Assembly (NCBI GenBank): GCA_900754255.1
Contig: CAAECI010000100.1
Span: 1-32,057, forward strand
Length of the DNA: 32,057 nucleotides
Reading direction: 5' to 3'
Origin: an uncultured Succinivibrio sp.
Lineage (GTDB): Bacteria; Pseudomonadota; Gammaproteobacteria; Enterobacterales; Succinivibrionaceae
The position numbers and the translations under genes are program-made. Below the pieces are notes generated by a model. It saw only the letters and a list, made by a program, of their open reading frames with translations, did not search any database and was not told the origin of the DNA. Shown here in pieces: positions 7,685 through 15,649 of the stretch; position 1 is the stretch's first letter, and each line of letters opens with the position of its first letter.

Positions 7685-9226
7685 ATGCAACTCAATTCAA
7701 CTGAAATTGCTGGTCTCATAAAAGAGAGAATTAAGCAATTCAAGGTTGTTACCGAAGCCAAGGATGAGGGAACTATCGTTTCTTTGAACGATGGTATTGC
7801 CAGAATTCATGGTCTTGCGAACGTGATGCAGGGTGAAATGCTGGATTTTGGCAATGATCTTTATGGTCTTGCTTTGAATCTTGAGCGAGACTCTGTCGGT
7901 GCAATTGTCCTCGGACCGTATACTTCCCTGTCCGAAGGTATGAAGGTTCATAGCACCGGTCGTATTTTAAACGTTCCTGTCGGCAACGGAATGTTAGGTC
8001 GAGTCGTCAATGCTTTGGGCGAGCCTATTGATGGTAAGGGACCTATAACCAACGATGGGTATTATCCTGTCGAAAAAATTGCTCCTGGAGTTATTGCTCG
8101 TCAAAGCGTAGATCAGCCTATTCAAACTGGCTATAAAGCTGTTGACTCAATGATCCCCATCGGACGAGGTCAGCGAGAATTGATAATTGGAGATCGACAA
8201 ACAGGCAAGACTGCTTTGGCTATCGATACCATTATCAATCAAAAGAAATACGGTGTTCGTTGTATTTATGTAGCGATCGGACAGAAGGCATCCACAATTG
8301 CTGGAGTTGTAAGAAAGCTCTCTGATATGGGCGCATTGGATAATACCATTGTCGTTGTAGCTTCTGCATCCGACACAGCGGCTTTACAGTATATTGCTCC
8401 TTATGCGGGATGCGCCATGGGCGAATATTTTATGGATCAAGGCGAGGACGCTTTGATTGTATATGATGATTTGTCCAAGCATGCTGTGGCATACCGTCAG
8501 ATTTCGTTGTTGCTTCGTCGTCCCCCTGGGCGTGAAGCTTTCCCTGGTGATGTTTTCTATCTCCATTCGAGATTGCTTGAGCGAGCATCACGAGTGAATG
8601 CTGAATACCTAGAGAAGAAATCTGAAGGTAAAGTGCAAGGTAAAACAGGTTCTTTAACTGCTTTACCGATCATTGAGACCCAAGCAGGTGACGTTTCTGC
8701 ATTTATTCCGACAAATGTAATTTCTATTACTGACGGGCAGATCTTCCTGACTACCAGTCTGTTCAATTCAGGTATTAGACCTGCTGTTGATCCTGGTATT
8801 TCGGTGTCAAGAGTTGGCGGTTCCGCACAGACAAAGATTATTAAAAAGTTGTCAGGCGGTATTCGTACTGCTTTGGCTCAATATCGTGAGTTGGCAGCGT
8901 TTGCTCAGTTTTCGTCAGATTTGGATGACAGTACTAGAAAGCAACTGAATCACGGACAAAAAGTTACTGAGTTGATGAAGCAAACTCAATATGCTCCATT
9001 GTCTGTAGCTGAACAGGCTTTAGTAATTTTTGCTGCTGAGCGTGGTTATCTTGAGGATGTTGAAATCAAGAAGATTGCGTCTTTTGAAGCAGGGTTATTG
9101 AGTTTTGGTCACAGCAAGTATGGTGAGGTATTGGAGGAACTTGATTCCCAACCTGACTACACTGATGAAATAGTTAAAAAGCTCGGTGATATTGTTACCG
9201 AGTTTAAGTCAACTCAGACTTACTAG
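7685..9226 (+). CDS. atpA: F0F1 ATP synthase subunit alpha
   Basis: Regulatory nucleotide-binding subunit of the F1 hexamer. At 513 residues it has exactly the E. coli length, and its P-loop GDRQTGKT lies at residues 169-176, the same position. ISITDGQIFL and RPAVDPGISVSRVGG are also intact. It starts 14 bases after atpH with a GGGG-containing ribosome site. Nothing is unusual. Confidence 0.98.
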   Translation: MQLNSTEIAGLIKERIKQFKVVTEAKDEGTIVSLNDGIARIHGLANVMQGEMLDFGNDLYGLALNLERDSVGAIVLGPYTSLSEGMKVHSTGRILNVPVGNGMLGRVVNALGEPIDGKGPITNDGYYPVEKIAPGVIARQSVDQPIQTGYKAVDSMIPIGRGQRELIIGDRQTGKTALAIDTIINQKKYGVRCIYVAIGQKASTIAGVVRKLSDMGALDNTIVVVASASDTAALQYIAPYAGCAMGEYFMDQGEDALIVYDDLSKHAVAYRQISLLLRRPPGREAFPGDVFYLHSRLLERASRVNAEYLEKKSEGKVQGKTGSLTALPIIETQAGDVSAFIPTNVISITDGQIFLTTSLFNSGIRPAVDPGISVSRVGGSAQTKIIKKLSGGIRTALAQYRELAAFAQFSSDLDDSTRKQLNHGQKVTELMKQTQYAPLSVAEQALVIFAAERGYLEDVEIKKIASFEAGLLSFGHSKYGEVLEELDSQPDYTDEIVKKLGDIVTEFKSTQTY

Positions 9227-9234
9227 GAGCTTAA

Positions 9235-10098
9235 ATGGCCGGAGCAAAGGAAATACGCACTAAGATTGCAAGCGTACAGAATACGCAAAAAATCACGAGT
9301 GCAATGCAGATGGTTGCTGCATCCAAAATGCGCAGGGCTCAGGACAAAATGAGCCAAAGCCGGCCTTATTCGGCAGGGTTATTGCGCATAATTGGACATA
9401 TAGCAGCCAGTCATAGTGAGTTCAAGCATCCATATATGGTTGAAAGACCTGTAAAAAATGTAGGATTCGTAATTGTATCCACGGATCGTGGTCTTTGCGG
9501 CGGTCTTAATATCAATCTATTTCGTCAAATAATTCATAAGATTGATGAATTCAAACGTAAAAATATTGGTGTTAAGGTCGTTTTGTTAGGGTCTAAGGCA
9601 TCAAGCTTCTTTATAAAGAGTGGAGTGGACGTGGTAGCAGCACACAGTGGATTTGGGGATAATCCGTCTCCAGAGAAACTTGTAGGCTCAATTAAGGTTA
9701 TGACCGATGGTTTTTTAAAGGGAGAGACAGATGAAGTTTATCTTTGTTTTAATCGCTTTAAAAACACCATGGTTCAGCTACCGTCCGTGCAACAGCTTCT
9801 TCCTTTGATGAAGACAGACGAAGAAAAAATGTCGTCACACCATTGGGATTATCTGTATGAACCAGATCCGGAGGCTATTTTGGATGTGGTGTTAGATCGT
9901 TATATCCAACAGATGGTCTATCAGGCTGTGCTGGAGAATTTAGCTTCTGAGCAGTCGGCCAGAATGGTTGCTATGAAAGCCGCAACTGACAACGCAGAAA
10001 CTCTCGTAAGTGATCTGCAGCTTGAATATAACAAGGCTCGCCAGTCAAGCATTACGATGGAGTTGAACGACATCGTGTCCGGTGCCGCTGCGGTCTAG
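9235..10098 (+). CDS. atpG: F0F1 ATP synthase subunit gamma
   Basis: Central rotor shaft. The N-terminal helix (AKEIRTKIASVQNTQKITSA) and the C-terminal helix (SARMVAMKAATDNAETLV) form the coiled coil inside the alpha-beta hexamer, with STDRGLCGGLN between them. The 287-residue length equals that of E. coli gamma. It begins eight bases after the atpA stop; AGGAG overlaps the end of atpA and serves as ribosome site. Confidence 0.97.
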   Translation: MAGAKEIRTKIASVQNTQKITSAMQMVAASKMRRAQDKMSQSRPYSAGLLRIIGHIAASHSEFKHPYMVERPVKNVGFVIVSTDRGLCGGLNINLFRQIIHKIDEFKRKNIGVKVVLLGSKASSFFIKSGVDVVAAHSGFGDNPSPEKLVGSIKVMTDGFLKGETDEVYLCFNRFKNTMVQLPSVQQLLPLMKTDEEKMSSHHWDYLYEPDPEAILDVVLDRYIQQMVYQAVLENLASEQSARMVAMKAATDNAETLVSDLQLEYNKARQSSITMELNDIVSGAAAV

Positions 10099-10118
10099 AG
10101 TTAATTGAGGAAATAAAA

Positions 10119-11531
10119 ATGGCAGAAACTGCAATTCGCGCCGGTAAAAAAGGTACCGTAGTCCAAATCATCGGCGCAGTGGTGGATGTGGAGTTTAAGG
10201 AAGAGGATATTCCAGAGCTCTATGATGCACTAAAAATTGCTGCAGATGGTGACAGAGCAGAAATTGTTTTGGAAGTTCAGCAGCAAATTGGTGGTGGTGT
10301 CGTTCGTTGCATCGCTATGGGATCGTCTGATGGTTTAAGTCGCGGACTGGTCGCTGTTAACACTGGTGACAGTATTAAGGTACCAGTAGGACGTGAAACT
10401 CTAGGACGAATTATGAATGTCTTAGGACAGCCTGTGGATGAGAGAGGACCGATTAATGAAAAAGAGGATTGGTCTATCCATCGTGCAGCTCCTTCTTATG
10501 CGGAGCAGTCGTCAACAACAGAAATCCTCGAGACTGGTATCAAGGTGATGGATCTTATTTGCCCGTTTGCTAAGGGCGGTAAGGTAGGTTTGTTTGGTGG
10601 CGCCGGTGTTGGCAAAACCGTAACTATGATGGAGCTTATTAATAACATCGCAACCGCTCACTCCGGTTTGTCTGTATTTACCGGTGTAGGTGAAAGAACA
10701 CGTGAAGGAAATGATTTTTATCACGAGATGGAGGCTTCCAATGTTCTTGATAAGGTTTCGATGGTATACGGACAGATGAATGAACCTCCCGGAAACCGTC
10801 TCCGTGTTGCCCTAACCGGTCTAACTGTAGCTGAGAAGTTCCGTGATGAGGGTATGGATGTTCTGTTGTTTATTGACAACATTTATCGTTATACGTTGGC
10901 TGGAACTGAGGTCTCTGCTTTGCTTGGTCGTATGCCATCTGCTGTGGGATATCAGCCTACTTTGGCAGAGGAAATGGGTGCACTTCAGGAGCGTATTACA
11001 TCAACTAAGAAAGGGTCAATTACATCGGTACAGGCTGTATATGTCCCTGCCGACGATTTGACCGATCCTTCCCCGGCAACTACTTTTGCCCATTTGGATG
11101 CAACTATCGTGCTTTCTCGACAGATTTCGGCACTTGGTATTTATCCAGCGGTTGATCCTTTGGCATCTACCTCACGCCAACTTGATCCTTTTGTAGTTGG
11201 AAAGGAACATTATGAGGTGGCTCGTGGTGTTCAGACTGTCTTGCAACGCTATCAGGAGTTGAAGGATATTATTGCAATTCTTGGTATGGATGAGTTATCT
11301 GAAGAAGATAAGCTTACCGTTGCCCGTGCTCGTAAGATCCAGCGTTTCCTGTCTCAACCATTCTCTGTTGCAGAAGTATTTACCGGATCTCCTGGCAAAT
11401 ATGTATCTCTCAAAGACACTATCAGAGGCTTTAAGGGAATTATTAACGGCGATTACGATAATCTTCCAGAACAAGCATTTTATATGGTTGGTACCATTGA
11501 AGAAGCTGTTGAGAAAGCTAAGAATTTGTAA
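10119..11531 (+). CDS. atpD: F0F1 ATP synthase subunit beta
   Basis: Catalytic subunit. P-loop GGAGVGKT at residues 160-167, GERTREGNDFY, and the long conserved block LLFIDNIYRYTLAGTEVSA are all intact. The protein has 470 residues, about ten more than E. coli, all in an N-terminal extension (MAETAIRAGKK). The ribosome site GAGGAAA precedes the ATG. It lies between atpG and atpC as usual. Confidence 0.98.
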   Translation: MAETAIRAGKKGTVVQIIGAVVDVEFKEEDIPELYDALKIAADGDRAEIVLEVQQQIGGGVVRCIAMGSSDGLSRGLVAVNTGDSIKVPVGRETLGRIMNVLGQPVDERGPINEKEDWSIHRAAPSYAEQSSTTEILETGIKVMDLICPFAKGGKVGLFGGAGVGKTVTMMELINNIATAHSGLSVFTGVGERTREGNDFYHEMEASNVLDKVSMVYGQMNEPPGNRLRVALTGLTVAEKFRDEGMDVLLFIDNIYRYTLAGTEVSALLGRMPSAVGYQPTLAEEMGALQERITSTKKGSITSVQAVYVPADDLTDPSPATTFAHLDATIVLSRQISALGIYPAVDPLASTSRQLDPFVVGKEHYEVARGVQTVLQRYQELKDIIAILGMDELSEEDKLTVARARKIQRFLSQPFSVAEVFTGSPGKYVSLKDTIRGFKGIINGDYDNLPEQAFYMVGTIEEAVEKAKNL

Positions 11532-11548
11532 CGGCAAGGAGTCTGCAT

Positions 11549-11974
11549 ATGGAGACATTTGCTTTTCAGCTAGAAGTCGTCAGTGCTGACGGAAGCCTTT
11601 ATTCAGGAAAGGTTAAAAGTGTTCGTGTAACTGGCTCAGAAGGAGAACTAGGGATCAGGTACGGGCATACTCCTTTGCTGACTACAATCAAAACCGGTAT
11701 GGTCTCAATTATTGATGATCAAGAAGTGGAAGATCAGATTTATCTTGCAGGCGGAGTTCTGGAGGTTCAACCTGAAAGCACCACTATTTTGGCTGATACT
11801 GCATTGAGAGCAAACGATATTGATGAGGCTAAGGCTCAAGAAGCAATGAATGCCGCTAAGGAAGCAATTAACAAGCATTCTTCAGGCGACGTTGATTACA
11901 ATACGGCGTTAGCTAAATTGGCCGATGCGATGGCTAGACTAAAGGTTGTTGAAATAGCAAGAAACAGACGCTGA
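11549..11974 (+). CDS. atpC: F0F1 ATP synthase subunit epsilon
   Basis: Rotor subunit and intrinsic inhibitor of F1. The N-terminal beta-sandwich (FQLEVVSADGSLYSGKVKSV, GELGIRYGHTPLLT) is followed by a C-terminal helical hairpin (ANDIDEAKAQEAMNAAKEAI). At 141 residues it matches the usual 139-141. AAGGAG lies directly upstream. It is the last gene of the operon; the usual next gene, glmU, is not here. Confidence 0.97.
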   Translation: METFAFQLEVVSADGSLYSGKVKSVRVTGSEGELGIRYGHTPLLTTIKTGMVSIIDDQEVEDQIYLAGGVLEVQPESTTILADTALRANDIDEAKAQEAMNAAKEAINKHSSGDVDYNTALAKLADAMARLKVVEIARNRR

Positions 11975-12041
11975 TTTAACCTTGTTTCAACAGAAGTAAT
12001 ATAACAATGTGGGTGGGTGATGAATGTCGTTTTGAGGAACA

Positions 12042-12212
12042 GTGAAGTTGGTTAGACCAGAAAGTGATGTCTTTCATAACCTTGATACAAGTGTTGCCAT
12101 AAACATTCGTGAAGAAGTTGAGCGTATAGCAAGCAGACAAATTCCGAATATAACGTGGCATGAATATAAGCCTGTTGAGAGTATGTTATTAAGACTAAGG
12201 TTATATAACTGA
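12042..12212 (+). CDS. possible small protein of unknown function
   Basis: A 56-codon ORF starts with GTG 12042 and has GAGGA five bases upstream at 12033-12037. The product begins VKLVRPESDVFHNLD, contains an amphipathic stretch (INIREEVERIASR) and ends LLRLRLYN; it has no signal peptide or membrane helix. I recognise no family. It follows atpC by 67 bases and could be a co-transcribed small gene, a remnant of an older gene, or chance. The ribosome site is the main argument for it. Confidence 0.3.
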   Translation: MKLVRPESDVFHNLDTSVAINIREEVERIASRQIPNITWHEYKPVESMLLRLRLYN

Positions 12213-12240
12213 ACTATGTTTCCCCGTAAAACAGGATTTT

Positions 12241-12275
12241 CATCCTATGCAGGTTAGGATGCCTGTAGCAGCAGG
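12241..12275 (+). other. pair of adjacent hairpins downstream of the atp operon
   Basis: CATCCTA (12241-12247) pairs with TAGGATG (12255-12261) around a seven-base loop. It is followed at once by CCTG/CAGG (12262-12275). The GCAGG in the first loop could also pair with the CCTG of the second. With the strong terminator at 12333 this could be the structured 3' end of the atp mRNA or a small RNA; no promoter is evident. Confidence 0.3.
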
Positions 12276-12332
12276 AGAAATTCTTTAATAAGCGGATTTA
12301 GAACAGCGTTTGAATCCATGTATCAGAGTCAA

Positions 12333-12367
12333 AATAAAGCCTCACGTTTATAACGTGAGGCTTTATT
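12333..12367. terminator. strong bidirectional terminator between atp operon and rpoH
   Basis: A perfect 16-base stem: AATAAAGCCTCACGTT (12333-12348) and AACGTGAGGCTTTATT (12352-12367) around loop TAT. The GC core (AGCCTCACG) with flanking A and T runs makes it functional on both strands, ending the atp transcript from the left and any read-through from rpoH on the right. Confidence 0.85.
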
Positions 12368-12368
12368 A

Positions 12369-12455
12369 GTGTGCGCGGCATGCAAAATGACTATAGGGTG
12401 AAAGTCCCGAACTGGCATGCAGCAGGTGATAAATTCGTCTAATTTCGATCACCCC
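12369..12455 (+). mobile_element. 5' remnant of a bacterial class C group II intron
   Basis: Starting two bases after the terminator stem, the sequence reads GTGTGCGCGGCATG and, at 12391-12410, CTATAGGGTGAAAGTCCCGA followed by ACTG. This is nearly the 5' end of the Oceanobacillus iheyensis class C intron as I remember it (GUGUGCCCGGCAUG ... CUAUAGGGUGAGAGUCCCGAACUG). GCATGC arms at 12378 and 12415 can close the domain I stem, and GGTGAT/ATCACC (12425-12453) forms a second hairpin. Class C introns insert just after transcription terminators, exactly as here. No reverse transcriptase ORF and no domain V is visible before rpoH, so only the 5' end survives. The right-hand limit is uncertain. Confidence 0.65.
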
Positions 12456-12632
12456 GCAGTAAGATCGAACACTGATCCACAGTTTTTAAAAATCAACAAA
12501 AAATTTTTAGAGAAAGCTTGGACGAGTTTTCAAAGTTAAGATTTGGTGTTTAAAGCTTTATGGATTTATCACATAGTGACGGAAAAATTACTGATCACTG
12601 TCTGCATTATATAAAATCCAATAAGACAAAAA
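12456..12632. other. AT-rich non-coding stretch downstream of rpoH
   Basis: No ORF and no further intron motif is visible here. AGTGA/TCACT arms (near 12574-12602) could form a weak hairpin that ends rpoH transcription. The rest looks like plain AT-rich spacer. Confidence 0.4.
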
Positions 12633-13562
12633 CTAAGAGCTTTTATTGGTTGCTGACTTATTCTCTAATGTCTGGATATCTTCGTTTACTCCGGCTTTTA
12701 TAAGATTCGCTCGTAATTTTTTCATACCAGCGACTTCAATCTGGCGTACTCGCTCTACGGACACGTGTAAATCATCAGCTAATTCTTGTAATGTAGCTTT
12801 GTTTTCGTCCAGCCATCGTCTTTTGATGACCATCTTTGTTCTTTCATCCAACTCGTTTAAAGCTCCTGATAGTTTTGATACTTCGAAAGAATGGTAATCA
12901 TTATTTTCAAAAGTGTGGGCAAAATTTGAATTTTTATCCTCAAGATATGCCGCGGGAGCGAAAGTATCCTGATCAGAGGTGTCATCATTAGTAATATCAA
13001 AGGTTACATCTTGTCCAGAAAGTCTTGTTTCCATTTCTGCTACATCTTTTGTACTTACCTCCAGATCATTCGCAACTTTTGCCCTTTCTGTAGAGGAAAA
13101 CCACCCTAGGTGCTTTTTATTAGATCTTAGTTTGAAAAAAAGCTTTCGTTGAGCTTTGGTCGTAGCCACCTTAACCATACGCCAATTTTTTATTACATAA
13201 TCATGTATCTCGGCCTTGATCCAGTGCACCGCAAAAGCAGCCAATCGTCCTCCAACATCAGGATCAAAGTGTTTTACGGCTTTCATAAGTCCTATATTCC
13301 CTTCTTGGATGAGATCCGCAATTGGAAGACCATAGCCGGCATATCCCTTTGCAATACTTACTACGAGTCTTAAATGTGAAAGTACAAGTTTTCTGGCGGC
13401 TTCAATATCTCCGTAATCTTTTAAGCGGCGGGCAAGATTTCGTTCATCTTCTTCCTCCAACATAGGCACAGCGTTTATCTGGGAAATATAAGAATTTAAA
13501 TTTCCTACAGGCGCCAGCATAAGATGTGACGACGAACTTTCTTTAGCCTTGGTAGTATTCAT
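12633..13562 (-). CDS. rpoH: RNA polymerase heat-shock sigma factor sigma-32
   Basis: Directs transcription of chaperone and protease genes. Region 2 is intact (ADLIQEGNIGLMKAVKHFDP, then FAVHWIKAEIHDYV for -10 recognition). The RpoH box QRKLFFKLR is at residues 138-146 and distinguishes sigma-32 from other sigma-70 factors. Region 4 ends with a helix-turn-helix (LQELADDLHVSVERVRQIE). At 309 residues it is about 25 longer than in E. coli, mainly in the Ser/Lys-rich ends. It lies 27 bases after ftsY on the same strand; ftsE and ftsX, which separate the two genes in E. coli, are absent. Confidence 0.97.
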   Translation of the reverse strand: MNTTKAKESSSSHLMLAPVGNLNSYISQINAVPMLEEEDERNLARRLKDYGDIEAARKLVLSHLRLVVSIAKGYAGYGLPIADLIQEGNIGLMKAVKHFDPDVGGRLAAFAVHWIKAEIHDYVIKNWRMVKVATTKAQRKLFFKLRSNKKHLGWFSSTERAKVANDLEVSTKDVAEMETRLSGQDVTFDITNDDTSDQDTFAPAAYLEDKNSNFAHTFENNDYHSFEVSKLSGALNELDERTKMVIKRRWLDENKATLQELADDLHVSVERVRQIEVAGMKKLRANLIKAGVNEDIQTLENKSATNKSS

Positions 13563-13589
13563 TCCATTTACTTCGGTGTGAGAAAAAAA

Positions 13590-14786
13590 TCAATTGTTAA
13601 ATAGAGCATCAACAAAAGCATCAACGTCAAAGGTACGTAAATCTTCTGTCTTTTCTCCTATACCTATAAAGCGTAATGGAATTTTAAATTGGTCTGCTAG
13701 AGCAAAGACAACACCGCCTTTGGCGGTTCCGTCCAATTTTGTAATTGTTATTCCAGTTATTTTTACAGCGTCGTTAAACAGTTTCGTTTGTGAGATGGCA
13801 TTTTGCCCAGTGGAGGCGTCCAAAACAAGCATAACTTCATCAGGAGCTGTTTCTTCATTTTTTTTCATAACTCGGACTATTTTTTTTAGTTCATCCATTA
13901 AGTTATCTTTATTCTGCAATCTTCCTGCGGTATCACAAATTAAAATATCAACATTACGTGATTTTGCTGCAGTCATGGCATCAAATATCACAGATGCACT
14001 GTCAGAGCCTGTAGGCTGAGAAATAACGGGTACGTCTGTACGTTCTCCCCATTTCACCAATTGTTCGACTGCAGCCGCTCTAAATGTATCTCCTGCAGCT
14101 AGCATAACTTTTAGTCCTTGCGATTTAAATTTTAATGCCAGCTTACCTATGGTTGTGGTTTTGCCTGCCCCATTAACTCCGATTGTTAATATCACGAACG
14201 GAGAACCGTTCTGTTTGTTATTCGGTTTTATAGGTTCGGCACAAGGTACAAGAATATCTCTTAATATATTCTTTAAATTTGATTTTAAAGCTCCAGCATC
14301 ATGCAAATCTCGTAGTTTTGATGATTCACGCAGTTTATTAATAATTTTATCTGTAGTTTCAACACCTAAATCGGCCGTAAGAAGAGCTGTTTCTAAATCT
14401 TCGTATAATTCATCGCTGATCTTTTTGCCTTTGATCATGGCTTCAAGACCGTATGAAATATTTTCTCTGGTGCGTTTCAGCCGTTCAAAGAAGGAAAGCT
14501 TTGTGTTAACTTGGGATTCATTAGTACTCTTTTTAGGTTGTGTCTCAGGTTTAAGGTTTAGATGTTTCGGTGGCGTCAAAAGATCTTCTGACGAAGTCGG
14601 TTCTTCTATCGATGATGATTTGTTTTCAGAGGCTGTAGTACTTAACACATCAATTTCGGAAATAATTTTATTTTCTTGACCTTCATTTTGATTGATGAGA
14701 CCGCTTTCTTTTGCGTTATGCTTATCAACGGTATTTACAAAATCAGTTTTTTTATTTTTGAAAAAACCGAAAAAACCTTTACCCAT
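13590..14786 (-). CDS. ftsY: signal recognition particle receptor FtsY
   Basis: SRP receptor GTPase that brings nascent membrane proteins to SecYEG. It has an acidic, low-complexity A region, then the N domain (SFFERLKRTRENISYGLE) and the G domain with GVNGAGKTT, DTAGRLQNK and TKLDGTAKGG. The start was set at ATG 14786 (MGKGFFGFFKNKK, 398 residues), with GGATGG upstream. An in-frame TTG at 14912 would add 42 residues including a hydrophobic segment but has no ribosome site and overlaps the rsmD promoter region, so it was rejected. It runs divergently from rsmD, the usual gammaproteobacterial arrangement. Confidence 0.95.
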   Translation of the reverse strand: MGKGFFGFFKNKKTDFVNTVDKHNAKESGLINQNEGQENKIISEIDVLSTTASENKSSSIEEPTSSEDLLTPPKHLNLKPETQPKKSTNESQVNTKLSFFERLKRTRENISYGLEAMIKGKKISDELYEDLETALLTADLGVETTDKIINKLRESSKLRDLHDAGALKSNLKNILRDILVPCAEPIKPNNKQNGSPFVILTIGVNGAGKTTTIGKLALKFKSQGLKVMLAAGDTFRAAAVEQLVKWGERTDVPVISQPTGSDSASVIFDAMTAAKSRNVDILICDTAGRLQNKDNLMDELKKIVRVMKKNEETAPDEVMLVLDASTGQNAISQTKLFNDAVKITGITITKLDGTAKGGVVFALADQFKIPLRFIGIGEKTEDLRTFDVDAFVDALFNN

Positions 14787-14929
14787 GAGACCATCCGTAA
14801 GCTGAAAGATAAAAAAACTTGTTATAACACATAATATTGTACTAGCTGAAAATGATATCTTCTGGACAAATGTATTGAATTTTTTTTCCAAGTTATAGAT
14901 TTGTATTGACAAAAAAATTGAGAGTAAAA

Positions 14930-15493
14930 ATGCCAGATAAATTTTGTCATCAAGTAAGGATTATTGCCGGTAAGCTGAGGGGACGGAACTTCCCCGTGTC
15001 AGACAAAAGGGGGCTTAGGCCAACACCTGATAGAGTTAGGGAAACTGTTTTTGCATGGCTAGGCGAAAAATGTAACGGGGCAAAAGTATTGGATTTATTT
15101 GCCGGTAGCGGAGTGCTTGGGGCAGAGGCTTTGTCACGCGGTGCTACAAAGGTTACGACGGTGGAGCTTAATAAAGAAAATAGTGAGCTGTTAAAAGTAG
15201 CAATGCAGGATCTGGGACAAATAACGGTTGTAAATGATGACGCCGTGCACTTTCTAAAGAATACTAAGGAAACATATGATTTAGTTTTTTTAGATCCACC
15301 CTACGCAACCTCACTTTTGGAGCAATGCTTGCCAATCATTCTTGAACGTAAATTGATTTCTCACAGTTCTATAGTTTATGTCGAAATGAATGCAGGAAAG
15401 GCATTAAGTTTTCCTGGGTTTGAAATAATAAAGGAGGCTGTGAATGGGCAAGTTAAATTTGCTTTATGGAAACTAAGTGAACTACCTTTTTAG
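14930..15493 (+). CDS. rsmD: 16S rRNA (guanine-N2)-methyltransferase RsmD
   Basis: Methylates N2 of G966 in 16S rRNA. Motif I DLFAGSG lies at residues 55-61 and the catalytic LDPPY around 121-125; RIIAGKLRGR and RPTPDRVRETVF are RsmD signatures. The start at ATG 14930 gives 187 residues and has GAGAG about six bases upstream. An earlier in-frame TTG at 14906 would add eight residues and is less likely. It is divergent from ftsY with a 143-base spacer. Confidence 0.95.
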   Translation: MPDKFCHQVRIIAGKLRGRNFPVSDKRGLRPTPDRVRETVFAWLGEKCNGAKVLDLFAGSGVLGAEALSRGATKVTTVELNKENSELLKVAMQDLGQITVVNDDAVHFLKNTKETYDLVFLDPPYATSLLEQCLPIILERKLISHSSIVYVEMNAGKALSFPGFEIIKEAVNGQVKFALWKLSELPF

Positions 15494-15585
15494 AAAGCAT
15501 TTATTTATATGAAATGCAGTAAAGAGAAAATATTACGATTACTTGTCAACAAATAATTCTATAAAAAAAATCAACGTATAACCTT

Positions 15586-15618
15586 AAAGAGGGGCCAAGC
15601 CCCTCTCTTTATTTTTTT
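15586..15618. terminator. intrinsic terminator after rsmD
   Basis: GAGGGGC (15589-15595) pairs with GCCCCTC (15599-15605) around a three-base loop, followed by a T-rich tail to 15618. It terminates rsmD from the left. It may also act, less efficiently, on the convergent idonate-dehydrogenase-like gene, because the opposite strand has only a short U-run. Confidence 0.85.
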
Positions 15619-15649
15619 GCATTAATTAAACCTTTCCAAGGTGGAATGA

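Noticed and set aside
12369..12455. FMN or cobalamin riboswitch suggested by GGGTGAAAGTCCC
   Set aside because: The neighbouring GTGTGCGCGGCATG and the position right after a terminator fit a class C group II intron better, and no riboflavin or cobalamin gene follows.
14787..14912. A longer FtsY with an N-terminal membrane helix starting at TTG 14912
   Set aside because: No ribosome site, overlap with the rsmD upstream region, and the family-like start MGKGFFGFFKNKK at 14786 has a purine-rich site upstream.
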